The notes under the pieces were generated by a model. The model saw only the letters and a program-made list of their open reading frames with translations. It was not told where the DNA came from and did no database searches. Source: an uncultured Pelagibacteraceae bacterium (lineage in GTDB: Bacteria; Pseudomonadota; Alphaproteobacteria; Pelagibacterales; Pelagibacteraceae). From it: a stretch of DNA of 44,624 nucleotides. Below are positions 33,986 to 43,844 of this stretch, one piece after another (position 1 is the first letter of the stretch; every line of letters begins with the position of its first letter). The position numbers were made by a program, and so were the translations under genes. The stretch is taken from positions 1-44,624 of the forward strand of contig CACFUX010000007.1 of assembly GCA_902569615.1 (NCBI GenBank), written 5' to 3'.

Positions 33986-34944
33986 TGAAAAAAATATTAG
34001 TCATCGGTGGTGGAGCAATGGGTTCAGCGTTTACAGTTCCTTGCTTAGAAAATAAAAATAAAGTTACTATTACAGAACCTTATAGTAGAGCTTTTATTAA
34101 AAACCTTTCTTCAAAAAATAAATTTCATTCAAGCTTAAAGATCAATCTTCCAAAAAGTTTAAAATTTAGAAAATTCTCTACAAATTTATTGAGAGAAAAA
34201 TTTGATTTAATTGTAATTGCTTTAAGCCTTTCAGGTATCGATTTTATTAGTAAAGAACTAAAAAAGTTAAAATTAAAAAATCCAATACTAGTACTTACCA
34301 AAGGATTAAAGTATGAAAAAAAAAACAATAAAATTTTGACAATTTCAGAACAATTAAAAAAAAATTATAATGGAATGAATATTTCAGTTTTAAAAGGTCC
34401 GTGTTTAGCTAAGGAATTAGCTAGAAAAAATCACACTAGTGTAATTATAGCTAATAAAAATATTAAAATAGCCAAACAGATAGGAAAGATTATTTCTACA
34501 AAATATTATATTATAGAATTTTCTAATGATATTATTGGTGTAGAGATATGTTCAGCTATAAAAAATATATATGCAATGATAATTGGAGCAGGACAAAGTT
34601 TAAACTCATCTTCAAGTTTATTTCAAAAATCAATAAATGAAATGAAATATTTAACTAAATATTTTAAAGGAAAAGAAACAACAACTTTAGGACTTGCGGG
34701 AGTTGGCGACTTATACGTTAGTGCAGCAGGTGGAAGAAATAGTAAAATGGGAAGTTATTTAGGTAAGGGGTTTACATTTAGAAATGCAAAAAAAAAATTT
34801 ATGCCTAAAGATACGGTTGAAGGAGAACAGCTTGCTAGAGAGATAGCCCCATACATATTGAGTAAAATAAATAAAAAAAAAATTCCTCTTATGTCTAATT
34901 TATTAAAAACTATCTTAAAAAATAAAAAATTAAATATAAGATAA
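33985..34944 (+). CDS. gpsA: NAD(P)+-dependent glycerol-3-phosphate dehydrogenase
   Basis: 319 aa with an N-terminal Rossmann fingerprint (ILVIGGGAMGSAFTVPCLEN), a conserved VLKGPCLAKELA segment and IKNIYAMIIGAGQSL with GLAGVGDLYVSAAGGRN, the catalytic and glycerol-3-phosphate region of GpsA. It interconverts dihydroxyacetone phosphate and glycerol-3-phosphate, supplying phospholipid backbones, or with GlpK could use glycerol as carbon. The Lys/Asn richness is high even for this window. The normal GpsA length is about 320-340 aa. Confidence 0.9.
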   Translation: MKKILVIGGGAMGSAFTVPCLENKNKVTITEPYSRAFIKNLSSKNKFHSSLKINLPKSLKFRKFSTNLLREKFDLIVIALSLSGIDFISKELKKLKLKNPILVLTKGLKYEKKNNKILTISEQLKKNYNGMNISVLKGPCLAKELARKNHTSVIIANKNIKIAKQIGKIISTKYYIIEFSNDIIGVEICSAIKNIYAMIIGAGQSLNSSSSLFQKSINEMKYLTKYFKGKETTTLGLAGVGDLYVSAAGGRNSKMGSYLGKGFTFRNAKKKFMPKDTVEGEQLAREIAPYILSKINKKKIPLMSNLLKTILKNKKLNIR

Positions 34945-34975
34945 TAAATCCCCAATTAAAGATTACTAAAGTTAT

Positions 34976-36316
34976 TTATTTTTTTGATTGATTTAAAAAA
35001 GCTTTTGAAGAATCATCCATTGCAGATGCCCATGGTGTGTGATGAATTGGTGCAACAGATCCAGTTACTGGTGATGAAAAAGATTTATTCCTATATGTCA
35101 TAATATCTTCTACTTTATGGTGTTCCCATTCCTTAAAATGTTTTCTAATTAGCTCAAAATCAATTTTTGGATAATCAGATAGTTCATGAAGTTCTTTTGT
35201 ATATTCAGTTTGAAAATCTATCATTTGTTCTGGATTTTCTAATTTTTCTTCTAGAGCAACCCATTTATTAATATCTTTTTCTATTTCTGAGCTATTTGGA
35301 ATTTTAGCTTTTCCCATTATCACATCTCTTGCATACCAAGCCTGACAGTCAAACATATTAAAAGTATGAAATTGATCTTGCATACCTAAATAAAGTAATT
35401 TGTGATTATGTTGCCATACAACACCTTTATATAATTTTGGTGGATATAGCCTGTTTCTAGTTTTTAGTTTTAAGTCTTCAGTTAAAAATGGGAAATGATG
35501 AAGATAACCAGAACACAAAATTATTGCATCGGCTTCTTGTTCATGACCATCTTTGAAGATTGCTTTATTTCCAACTAATTTATCTAAATAATGTACCTCT
35601 TTAACTCCCTTTGGCCATTTAAATCCCATTGGATTATTTCTGTAACCTATAGTTACACTCTTGGCTCCATACTTGTGACATTGTAGAGCAACATCTTCAG
35701 CTGAATAACTACTTCCTAAAACAATAACATTTTTTCCTCTAAACTCTTCTGCATCTCTAAAATCGTGTGAATGCATTATTCTTCCAGGAAAAGATTTCAT
35801 TCCAGGATATTCTGGAATAAAAGGAACAGAAAAATGTCCAGTAGATACAACAACATAATCAAAAATATCATTTGAATAACTATCATTTTTTTTATTATGA
35901 GATGTAATCTCAAAATTATTTCCATTGAAAATAACTTTAGAAACACTTGTACTAAATCTTACTTTATTTTTTAAGTTACCTTTTTTTACTCTGCCAGTTA
36001 TATAATCATATAATACTTCTCTTGGTGGGAAAGATGGAATAGGTTTTCCAAAATGTTCATCGAATGAATAGTCTGCAAATTCTAAACACTCCTTAGGACC
36101 ATTTGACCATAGATATCTATACATACTATTCGGAACTGGGTCACCATATTGATCAGATCCAGTTCTCCAACTGTAATTCCACAATCCACCCCAATCTTCC
36201 TGTTTTTCAAAACAAACTATTTCAGGTATTTTATCCCCCCTTTTTTCAGCTTGCTCGAAAGCCCTTAACATCGAAAGACCACAAGGTCCTGTTCCAATAA
36301 TAGCTACTTTTGTCAT
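34976..36316 (-). CDS. tmm: Trimethylamine monooxygenase (bacterial FMO)
   Basis: 446 aa from the ATG at 36316 (MTKVAII). An open frame extends to a TTG at 36364 but would add a non-conserved tail. Flavin monooxygenase marks: FAD site GTGPCGLSMLRAFE, NADPH site VLGSSYSAEDVALQ and the FMO fingerprint FPGRIMHSHDF. Length and blocks such as WNYSWRTGSDQYGDPVPNSM and FNMFDCQAWYARDVIMG closely match Tmm, which oxidises trimethylamine to TMAO (and can oxidise dimethylsulfide). It diverges from the Fe-ADH gene, with 77 bases between the starts. Confidence 0.93.
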   Translation of the reverse strand: MTKVAIIGTGPCGLSMLRAFEQAEKRGDKIPEIVCFEKQEDWGGLWNYSWRTGSDQYGDPVPNSMYRYLWSNGPKECLEFADYSFDEHFGKPIPSFPPREVLYDYITGRVKKGNLKNKVRFSTSVSKVIFNGNNFEITSHNKKNDSYSNDIFDYVVVSTGHFSVPFIPEYPGMKSFPGRIMHSHDFRDAEEFRGKNVIVLGSSYSAEDVALQCHKYGAKSVTIGYRNNPMGFKWPKGVKEVHYLDKLVGNKAIFKDGHEQEADAIILCSGYLHHFPFLTEDLKLKTRNRLYPPKLYKGVVWQHNHKLLYLGMQDQFHTFNMFDCQAWYARDVIMGKAKIPNSSEIEKDINKWVALEEKLENPEQMIDFQTEYTKELHELSDYPKIDFELIRKHFKEWEHHKVEDIMTYRNKSFSSPVTGSVAPIHHTPWASAMDDSSKAFLNQSKK

Positions 36317-36393
36317 TGAATTTTTACCATTTAAAACAAATTTATAAATGCATTTTACTAACAAAAAAGTAAAAATTGCAATAATATTTTATT

Positions 36394-37551
36394 ATGAAAA
36401 TTAATTGGAATTACCCCACTTCCGTATGGGTGGGGGAAAACAGAATTAAAGATTTAACAGAAGCATGTAAAAATTTAAGTATATCAAGCCCATTATTTGT
36501 TACAGATAAAGATCTCATAAATCTTGATATGACTAAAAAAATAATTTTAGAAGTTAAAAAAAAATTTAGCAATTTAACTGTCTTTTCAAATTTTTCAGGT
36601 AACCCTATTGGAGAAAATGTGGAAGAAGGAGTTTTAACTTATAAGAAAAAAAATTGCGATGGAGTTATAGCTTTTGGAGGTGGGAGTGGGCTTGACGTTG
36701 GAAAATCAATTGCATTTATGTCTGCACAGTCAAGACCAATATGGGATTTTGAGGATATAGGAGATTATTGGAAAAGAGCAGATGATAAAAAAATTGCTCC
36801 TATTATAGCTGTTCCTACTACAGCAGGAACTGGATCTGAAACTGGAAGAGCATCAGCAATAATTGATAAAGCAAATAGTGTAAAAAAAATAATTTTCCAT
36901 CCAAAAATTTTACCTTCAATAGTTATTTTAGATCCTGTATTAACTATTGATTTACCACCAAGACTTACAGCGGCGACTGGTATGGATGCTTTGGCACATA
37001 ATTTAGAAGCATTTTGTGCTCCAGGTTTTCATCCAATGGCTGACGGAATCGCATTAGAAGGAATAAAGTTAATTAAAACTTCTCTATTAAAAGCTTTTAA
37101 AGATGGAAAAAACATTGAAGCTAGACAAAATTTATTAGCTGCTTCTTCGATGGGATCAACAGCGTTTCAAAAAGGATTAGGAGCAATACATTCATTAAGC
37201 CATCCAGTAAACGCAAAATTTAATATTCATCATGGATTATCAAACGCAATCTTTATGCCATATGTTTTAACATTTAATAAAAAATCAATAGAAAAGAAGA
37301 TTAGTTCAATTTGCCTTTTTATTGGAATTGACAATAATTTTGAAAGTTTTTTAAATTGGATATTAGAATTAAGAAAAGAACTTAAAATACCCCACAAATT
37401 ATCAGAATTAATTGAAATTAAACCAAATGAACTCGATGAACTTTCTCAAATGGCTTTAGAAGATCCATCTACCTCAAGCAATCCAATTAAACTTAAAAAA
37501 GACGATTTAAAAATCATGTACCAATATAGCATCGAAGGAAAACTATTTTAA
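36394..37551 (+). CDS. Iron-containing alcohol dehydrogenase
   Basis: 385 aa, group III (Fe-ADH) family: GGGSGLDVGKSIA nucleotide loop, VPTTAGTGSETGRASAI, and metal ligands in MDALAHNLEAF and GLGAIHSLSHPVNAKFNIHH. It converts an alcohol and aldehyde with NAD(P). Fe-ADHs have been proposed to handle methanol or formaldehyde in SAR11, which fits the methyl-oxidising context, but the substrate is not readable. It overlaps the amidotransferase gene by one base and starts the operon with gshA and gshB. Confidence 0.88.
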   Translation: MKINWNYPTSVWVGENRIKDLTEACKNLSISSPLFVTDKDLINLDMTKKIILEVKKKFSNLTVFSNFSGNPIGENVEEGVLTYKKKNCDGVIAFGGGSGLDVGKSIAFMSAQSRPIWDFEDIGDYWKRADDKKIAPIIAVPTTAGTGSETGRASAIIDKANSVKKIIFHPKILPSIVILDPVLTIDLPPRLTAATGMDALAHNLEAFCAPGFHPMADGIALEGIKLIKTSLLKAFKDGKNIEARQNLLAASSMGSTAFQKGLGAIHSLSHPVNAKFNIHHGLSNAIFMPYVLTFNKKSIEKKISSICLFIGIDNNFESFLNWILELRKELKIPHKLSELIEIKPNELDELSQMALEDPSTSSNPIKLKKDDLKIMYQYSIEGKLF

Positions 37552-38348
37552 TGAAAAAATTGAAAATATTAATTGTTGAAGGCAATTTGACTAGTGAAAA
37601 TAAAAATTTTAAAGATGCTGGAATTCAAACACATACCGAAAGTTTAAAAGAAAGTATCGCAAATTATAATGATAACGTTAATTATGAAATATTAAATCCA
37701 TCAAGTGAAGATAACTTTAATAAAATTATTGTTAAACTAGAAAGTTTTGATGGTCTAGTATGGGGAGGAAGCAGTCTAAATATCTATAATGATACCCCTG
37801 AAATAAAAAGACAAATTTTCTTTATGAAAGAGTGCTTCAATAAAGTAAAAAATATTTTTGCAATTTGTTGGGGAATGCAAGTTGCTGTAACTGCAGCAGG
37901 AGGAGTAGTAAAAAAATCAGAAAATGGTGCCCATATTGGTATTGCAAGAGATATTAAAATTAATGACGCAGGTCTAAAACACCCTATTTATAGAGATAAA
38001 AAAAAATTGTTTAATACACCTGCATTTAATTTTGATGAAGTTGAAACTATTCCAAATGGATCGACGTTGCTTGCTTCAAATCCAATTAATAAAGTCCAAG
38101 GGATAGAATTTGAAAAAGGAATCAGTAAAATTTGGGGTATACAATATCACCCAGAAATAACCTATGACAAAATGATTAGCTTAATTAATTTTAGAAAGGA
38201 TAGATTAATAAATTTTAGAAAAGCATTTAATAACGAAAGAGATATAGATGATCATATAAAAAATATTGAAGAAGAAAATCATAGAACAAATAAACACTCT
38301 AGAATGCAGGAAGTCAAAAACTGGTTAGAATATATAAATGAAAATTAA
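37551..38348 (+). CDS. Class I glutamine amidotransferase-like protein
   Basis: 265 aa with a GATase-I core: nucleophile cysteine in FAICWGMQVAVTAAGG, and the His/Glu pair in WGIQYHPEITYDKM. A C-terminal helical tail of about 50 residues rich in Arg, Lys and Glu follows. No synthase partner domain is fused, so it is a free-standing hydrolase, comparable to proteins that cut gamma-glutamyl bonds. It overlaps gshA by 11 bases and Fe-ADH by one. In this operon a gamma-glutamyl substrate (for instance glutathione conjugates or gamma-glutamylamides) is attractive but unproven. Confidence 0.82.
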   Translation: MKKLKILIVEGNLTSENKNFKDAGIQTHTESLKESIANYNDNVNYEILNPSSEDNFNKIIVKLESFDGLVWGGSSLNIYNDTPEIKRQIFFMKECFNKVKNIFAICWGMQVAVTAAGGVVKKSENGAHIGIARDIKINDAGLKHPIYRDKKKLFNTPAFNFDEVETIPNGSTLLASNPINKVQGIEFEKGISKIWGIQYHPEITYDKMISLINFRKDRLINFRKAFNNERDIDDHIKNIEEENHRTNKHSRMQEVKNWLEYINEN

Positions 38349-39576
38349 TTTAAAGGATGATTTAATTAATTATTTTGAAAGTGGATGTAAAAAAAATCTT
38401 TCAATTGGAGTGGAGAATGAAAAATTTTTATTTGATCTAAAATCAAATAAGCGTGCTAATTATGAACAAATAAAAAATATACTAATCTATTTAAAAAAAT
38501 TTGGATGGATAGAAATAAATGAAAATTCAAATATAATCGGCTTATCAAAAAATGGACAGTCAATTACATTAGAACCCGGCAATCAAATTGAGCTAGCTGG
38601 AGCACTCTGCAAAAATATTCATGAAGTTTGTAGTGAGTCTTTTACTTTTCAAGAACAATTAAATGAGGCAGTTGAGAAATATAGCCTTAAAACTTTATCA
38701 GTAGGTTATGACCCTATAACTGATCTTAATGATGTGCCTAATAATCCAAAGAAAAGATATAATATTATGACTGAAGAAATGCCTAAGAATGGTGAGCTAA
38801 GTCTTCATATGATGTATCAAACATGTGGAACTCAAATTAATTTAGATTATTCATCAGAAAGTGATTTTAAAAAAAAATTTAAAGTTATTTCTTTTTTGAC
38901 ACCTCTAACAATAGCTTTATTTGCTAATTCAGCTTTAAAAAACAATAAGCCCTCGGGGTTTTTATCATATAGATCAAAAGTTTGGCAAAGTACTTCCAGA
39001 GGAGGTTTACCAAAATTTTTTTTAGAAGATATGACTTTTGAAAAATATTGCGACTTTGCATTAAACTTTCCTCTTTTATTCATTTACAAAAATAATAAAT
39101 ATTTACCCCCAAACGGTAAAAGACTATTAGATATTGCGAATGAAGACACTACAAATTTAGATGATTTAAAATTACATTTATCGACAATTTTTACTGAATT
39201 AAGATTAAAATCTTATATTGAACTAAGATCAATTGATGCATGTGAATGGGATTGTCATTGTGCAGCACCAGCATTTTTTACTGGAATAATTTATGAAAAT
39301 TTAGATGAAATATACGATTTAATTAAAAATTGGAAAATTAATGATATTTTAAATGCTTATTCAGGTTCACATACAAAAGGCTTAAAAACAGAAATAGATT
39401 CAAAATCAATTTTATATTGGTCAAAAATTATTCTTAAAATGGCTAAAGATGGATTAAAAAAAAGGAATTTTTTAAATAAAAAGGGAAATGATGAGACTGT
39501 TTATTTGAAAAATGTCGAACATATTTTAATAAATGGCAGAACTAAAGCTGAAGATGCTTTAAAAAATTATAAATAA
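38338..39576 (+). CDS. gshA: Glutamate-cysteine ligase, plant/alphaproteobacterial type
   Basis: 412 aa. The blocks GVENEKFLFD near the N-terminus, LEPGNQIELAGA, RYNIMTEEMPKNGELSLHMM, TCGTQINLDYSSESD and TPLTIALFANSALKNNKPSGF are those of the GCS2/plant GSH1 family. It joins glutamate and cysteine, the first step to glutathione. It overlaps the amidotransferase gene by 11 bases and abuts gshB with no gap. Plant-type enzymes are often redox-regulated by cysteines. This one has several (TCG, EWDCHCAAP). Confidence 0.92.
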   Translation: MKINLKDDLINYFESGCKKNLSIGVENEKFLFDLKSNKRANYEQIKNILIYLKKFGWIEINENSNIIGLSKNGQSITLEPGNQIELAGALCKNIHEVCSESFTFQEQLNEAVEKYSLKTLSVGYDPITDLNDVPNNPKKRYNIMTEEMPKNGELSLHMMYQTCGTQINLDYSSESDFKKKFKVISFLTPLTIALFANSALKNNKPSGFLSYRSKVWQSTSRGGLPKFFLEDMTFEKYCDFALNFPLLFIYKNNKYLPPNGKRLLDIANEDTTNLDDLKLHLSTIFTELRLKSYIELRSIDACEWDCHCAAPAFFTGIIYENLDEIYDLIKNWKINDILNAYSGSHTKGLKTEIDSKSILYWSKIILKMAKDGLKKRNFLNKKGNDETVYLKNVEHILINGRTKAEDALKNYK

Positions 39577-40506
39577 ATGAATAAAATAATTGCAATACAA
39601 TCTGATAATATAAAAAAAACAAATATTAAAACCGATACTACAGTTTTGTTGGCAAAGGAGGCTCAATCACGAGGATATAAAATTGTATGGTATGAAACAA
39701 AGGGCTTAAATTTTATTAATTCTAAAGTAATTGTTTATGGTAAGGAAATAAAATTTTTTAACGATAAAAGAAAATTTTATAAGATTAAAAAAGATATAAA
39801 ATTTGATATTTCAAAAGCTAAATATATACTTATAAGACAAAATCCCCCATTTAATACAAATTACATTAATTCAACATATTATTTAGATATTTTAACAAGA
39901 AGTAAAATTATAAATAATCCAACATCTTTAAGAAATGTTTCTGAAAAATTTTATTCTGCTAAATTTATTAAGTATATGCCCCCAACGATTTTTACTAAAA
40001 ATTTACATGAGATTAAAAATTTTTTTAAAAAATATAAAAATATTGTTATTAAACCCATTAATGGATTTGCAGGAAAAAATATTTTATTTATTAAAAAAAA
40101 AATAAATAATAAAAATATTTTGAAATATTTAAAAAAATTTGACCATGTAATGGTTCAAAAATATCTTCCAAGCATCAAATATGGAGATAAAAGAGTTTTT
40201 ATAATTAATGGTAAAGTAAAAGGTGCAATTAAAAGAATACCTAAAAAAGGATCTAATTTAGCAAATATTTCTCAAGGTGGTAATGCATTTGAGACAAAAC
40301 TTAATAAAAAAGAACTCAAAATATCAAAAGTTATTGCTAAAAATTTATCTAAAGATAAAATTTTTTTTGCAGGAATTGATTTAATTAATGGATATTTAAT
40401 TGGGGACATAAATGTAACATCCCCAACTGGTTTACCTCAATATAAAGAACTTACTGGAATAAATTTAGCTAAAGATTTTTGGAATGAGGCTAAAAAATTA
40501 AAATAA
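39577..40506 (+). CDS. gshB: Glutathione synthetase
   Basis: 309 aa with ATP-grasp blocks of Gsh[21 protein letters not shown] in the N-terminal domain, the [17 protein letters not shown] hinge, [16 protein letters not shown] (ATP phosphate loop), [19 protein letters not shown] and [10 protein letters not shown] near the C-terminus. It adds glycine to gamma-glutamylcysteine. It starts immediately after the gshA stop and overlaps the convergent fhs gene by 9 bases. Its lysine and asparagine content is high, consistent with the AT bias. Confidence 0.92.
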   Translation: MNKIIAIQSDNIKKTNIKTDTTVLLAKEAQSRGYKIVWYETKGLNFINSKVIVYGKEIKFFNDKRKFYKIKKDIKFDISKAKYILIRQNPPFNTNYINSTYYLDILTRSKIINNPTSLRNVSEKFYSAKFIKYMPPTIFTKNLHEIKNFFKKYKNIVIKPINGFAGKNILFIKKKINNKNILKYLKKFDHVMVQKYLPSIKYGDKRVFIINGKVKGAIKRIPKKGSNLANISQGGNAFETKLNKKELKISKVIAKNLSKDKIFFAGIDLINGYLIGDINVTSPTGLPQYKELTGINLAKDFWNEAKKLK

Positions 40507-42180
40507 ACCTTCTATTTCACCCTTGTCATTTAATGCAATCGAGTTTGCCGCTGGAACTCTAGGAAGACCAGGCATTGTCATTATAGAACCGCAAATTACT
40601 ACAATAAATTCAGCCCCTGAAGAAAGCCTAACTTCCCTAATAGGTATCTCATGATCAGTTGGTGCTCCTTTAAGCTTTGGATCAACAGAAAAACTATATT
40701 GTGTTTTTGCAATACAAACAGGTAGTTTTCCATAACCATTTTTTTCAAAAATATTTAGTTGTTCTTTTACTTTTTCATCAGCAGTAATTTTGCTTGCTCT
40801 ATAAATTTCTTTTGCAATCTTTTCTATTTTGTTCCACAAATTATCTTTTTCATCATATAAAAATTTAAAATTGTTTAAGTTTGATTTTTCACAAATTTCA
40901 ACAACATTATTTGCTAACTCTTCTGTTCCTTTTCCACCGTCGGCCCAGTGAGTACATTTATTAACTTTAACACCTATACTTTTACAGTATTCTAGTAAAA
41001 CATTTACTTCATTATCCGTATCCATAACAAAATGATTTATTGCTACAATAGTTTCAACTCCAAATTTTTTTACATTATTGATATGTCTTTCTAGATTAAC
41101 CAAACCTTTTTTTAATGCTTCTACATTTTCATTTTTTAAATCTTCTTTTTCTACACCTCCATGCATTTTAAGAGCTCTTATTGTAGCTACTATGACTACA
41201 CAGCTAGGTTTAATATTTGATTTTCTACATTTAATATCCATAAATTTTTCTGCACCTAGATCAGCTCCAAATCCTGCCTCAGTAACAACGTAATCAGATA
41301 ACTTTAAAGCAGTTTTTGTTGCTATAACAGAGTTACAACCATGAGCTATATTTGCAAACGGACCACCATGTATGATTGCAGGATTATTTTCTAAAGTTTG
41401 AGTCACATTTGGTCTTATTGCTTCTTTTAATAAAACTGTCATAGGACCTTGAGCATTTATATCTTTTGCATAAATAGGTTCACCATTTTTATTATAAGCA
41501 ATTGTTATATTCCCAATTCTTTTTTCTAAATCTTGCAAATTATTTGATAGACAAAATATAGCCATAACTTCTGAGGCAACAGTTATATCAAAACCATCTT
41601 CTCGTGGAAAATCTTTTGCAACTCCCTTAGTATTAATATTAATTGCTCTAAGAGCTCTATCATTCATATCCATTACTCTTTTCCAAACTATTTTTTTATC
41701 ATCAATATTTAATTTGTTTCCCCAGTAGATATGATTATCAATAAGAGCAGATAGAAGATTATGAGCAGAAGTTATTGCATGAAAATCTCCAGTAAAATGT
41801 AAATTTATTTGTTCCATAGGAACAACTTGTGCATAACCACCACCAGCAGCTCCACCTTTCATACCAAATGATGGGCCCAAACTAGGTTCTCTTAGACACA
41901 CAATTGATCTTTTACCAATTTTGTTAATACCATCCGCAAGACCTACAGATACAGTAGTTTTACCTTCTCCAGCAGGAGTTGGAGTTATTGCAGTAACCAA
42001 AATAAGTTTACCGTTTTTTTTACTTTCTAATTTTTCAAGGTATTCAAAGTTGATTTTGGCTATATGTCTTCCCATTGGACTAAAAGCATCAGGTTCATTT
42101 GGCACATTTATTTTAGCAAGCACTTCATGAATTGGTTTCATTTTTGCTTCTCTTGCTATCTGAATATCGGATTTTGACAT
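40498..42180 (-). CDS. fhs: Formate-tetrahydrofolate ligase
   Basis: 560 aa, normal for the family (about 555). The ATP loop [19 protein letters not shown] and the blocks [51 protein letters not shown] and AINHF are diagnostic of formyl-THF synthetase. It makes 10-formyl-THF from formate and ATP, or runs in reverse to yield ATP from C1 units released by demethylation. Its start is divergent from soxB across a 137-base AT-rich gap. It matches the use of THF-bound methyl groups from Tdm and sarcosine oxidase. Confidence 0.96.
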   Translation of the reverse strand: MSKSDIQIAREAKMKPIHEVLAKINVPNEPDAFSPMGRHIAKINFEYLEKLESKKNGKLILVTAITPTPAGEGKTTVSVGLADGINKIGKRSIVCLREPSLGPSFGMKGGAAGGGYAQVVPMEQINLHFTGDFHAITSAHNLLSALIDNHIYWGNKLNIDDKKIVWKRVMDMNDRALRAININTKGVAKDFPREDGFDITVASEVMAIFCLSNNLQDLEKRIGNITIAYNKNGEPIYAKDINAQGPMTVLLKEAIRPNVTQTLENNPAIIHGGPFANIAHGCNSVIATKTALKLSDYVVTEAGFGADLGAEKFMDIKCRKSNIKPSCVVIVATIRALKMHGGVEKEDLKNENVEALKKGLVNLERHINNVKKFGVETIVAINHFVMDTDNEVNVLLEYCKSIGVKVNKCTHWADGGKGTEELANNVVEICEKSNLNNFKFLYDEKDNLWNKIEKIAKEIYRASKITADEKVKEQLNIFEKNGYGKLPVCIAKTQYSFSVDPKLKGAPTDHEIPIREVRLSSGAEFIVVICGSIMTMPGLPRVPAANSIALNDKGEIEGLF

Positions 42181-42223
42181 ATATTATTGTCGCCTTATAT
42201 AATGTTTTCTAACTTTTGAGATG

Positions 42224-42288
42224 AATTCTTATACTTTTTTATCAATTATTTAAACATCTAAAAATTATATATAAAAAAAATAAGAATT
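42224..42288. repeat. Inverted repeat in the fhs-soxB intergenic region
   Basis: AATTCTTAT (42224-42232) with following T-run is mirrored by an A-run and ATAAGAATT (42280-42288). The arms are 47 bases apart, between the divergent fhs and soxB starts. It could be a regulatory site pair, or chance in AT-rich DNA. Confidence 0.35.
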
Positions 42289-42317
42289 ATTTATATTTAT
42301 TTATATAAAAAGTAACC

Positions 42318-43574
42318 ATGCAAAAATATTCTGTATTTAGTTTAATTAAAAATGCTTTTTCTGACCATGAAAATTGGGAGGTTGCATGGAAAGACCCAAC
42401 GCCAAAAAAAGAATATGACGTAGTAATTATTGGTGGAGGTGGCCATGGACTTGCAACGGCATATTACCTAGCAAAAGAACATAAAATTACAAATGTTGCG
42501 GTAATTGAAAAAGGGTGGATTGGTGGTGGAAATGTTGGAAGAAATACTACAATCATTCGATCAAATTATATGCACGATGAAAATGGTTTATTTAGTGAAT
42601 TTGGAATGAACTTATGGAGAAACATGAGTCAGGAATTAAACTTTAATGTAATGTTTTCTCCAAGAGGAATTATTAATCTTGCACACTCAGATGCACAAAT
42701 GAATGTTTACTCTAGAAGAGGTAACTCAATGAGGTTAAATGGGATTGATGCAGTTCTTTTAGGAAGGGAAGAAGTAAAAAAACTAATTCCTATGGCAGAT
42801 TTTTCTGAAAATGTAAGATTTCCAATTTTTGGAGGTTTAATGCAGCCAAGCGCAGGAACAGCAAGGCATGATGGAGTTGCGTGGGGTTATGCTAGACAAG
42901 CTGATTCAATGGGAGTAGATATAATTCAACATTGTGAAGTAACTGGATTTGACGTAACGAATGGAATCATAAAAGGAGTAAAAACTTCTAAAGGAAATAT
43001 TAAAGCAAAAAAAATTGGTCTTTGTGTTGCTGGTAGCACGAACTTACTTGCTGAAATGCTAAATATGACTTTGCCAATAGAAACTCATTTACTTCAAGCA
43101 TGTGTATCAGAACCTATTAAACCAATACTGGATCATGTTGTTACTTTTGGAGCTGGACATTTTTATTGTAGTCAATCAGACAAAGGAGAAATGGTTATGG
43201 GAGGAGACCTTGATGGATATAATAGTTATGCTCAAAGAGGAAATTTACCTACCTTACAACACGTACTAACGGAAGGAATTGCAATGATGCCTTTTCTTAG
43301 TAAATTAAAAATGCTTAGAACTTGGGGAGGAATAATGGATATGTCAATGGATGGCTCTCCTATCATTGATAAAACACATATTAAAGGATTGTATTTAAAT
43401 TGTGGATGGTGTTATGGAGGCTTTAAAGCTACTCCTGCATCTGGGTGGACATTCGCTCATACAATTGCACAAGATAGAGTTCATGAATTAAATTCTGCAT
43501 ATAGTTTGAATAGATTTAGCACTGGACATTTAATAGATGAAAAAGGTCTTGGAACTAAAACTTGGATTTCATAA
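42318..43574 (+). CDS. soxB: Sarcosine oxidase beta subunit
   Basis: 418 aa with FAD fingerprint VVIIGGGGHGLATAYYLAKE, WIGGGNVGRNTTIIRSNYMH (covalent-flavin region) and C-terminal LYLNCGWCYGGFKATPASG, all diagnostic of heterotetrameric SoxB. The N-terminus has the ENWEVAWKDPTPKKEYDVV lead typical of SoxB. It oxidises sarcosine to glycine and passes the methyl group to THF. The order soxB-soxD-soxA with tight junctions is the classical operon. The related MgdA of N-methylglutamate dehydrogenase is the main alternative. Confidence 0.92.
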   Translation: MQKYSVFSLIKNAFSDHENWEVAWKDPTPKKEYDVVIIGGGGHGLATAYYLAKEHKITNVAVIEKGWIGGGNVGRNTTIIRSNYMHDENGLFSEFGMNLWRNMSQELNFNVMFSPRGIINLAHSDAQMNVYSRRGNSMRLNGIDAVLLGREEVKKLIPMADFSENVRFPIFGGLMQPSAGTARHDGVAWGYARQADSMGVDIIQHCEVTGFDVTNGIIKGVKTSKGNIKAKKIGLCVAGSTNLLAEMLNMTLPIETHLLQACVSEPIKPILDHVVTFGAGHFYCSQSDKGEMVMGGDLDGYNSYAQRGNLPTLQHVLTEGIAMMPFLSKLKMLRTWGGIMDMSMDGSPIIDKTHIKGLYLNCGWCYGGFKATPASGWTFAHTIAQDRVHELNSAYSLNRFSTGHLIDEKGLGTKTWIS

Positions 43575-43844
43575 ATGTTACATATCAAATGTCCTCATTG
43601 TGGATTAAGATCACAAATAGAATTCGCATACGGTGGTGATGCAACTGTTAAAAGACCTGAATTAAATAAAGAAATTTCAGATCAAGAATGGGATAATTTT
43701 GTTTATTTAAGAAAAAGCCCTAGAGGCAAGCACTTAGAACTATGGCATCATATATCAGGATGTAGACAATGGATTAAAGTGGAAAGGGATACTTTAACCC
43801 ATGAAATATTTAATACAATGAAGGCAGATGAAGAATTAAAATAA
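43575..43844 (+). CDS. soxD: Sarcosine oxidase delta subunit
   Basis: 89 aa, the usual SoxD length. A zinc site is visible: CPHC near the N-terminus and HHISGC later. The family blocks FAYGGDATVKRP and DNFVYLRKSPRGKHLELWHH are present. SoxD is a structural zinc subunit of the heterotetramer. It starts directly after the soxB stop and overlaps soxA by one base. Confidence 0.93.
   Translation: MLHIKCPHCGLRSQIEFAYGGDATVKRPELNKEISDQEWDNFVYLRKSPRGKHLELWHHISGCRQWIKVERDTLTHEIFNTMKADEELK

Noticed and set aside
36317..36364. Longer start for tmm at TTG 36364
   Set aside because: Adds a non-conserved 16-residue head before the FAD motif. The ATG at 36316 gives the usual family length and position of GTGPCG.
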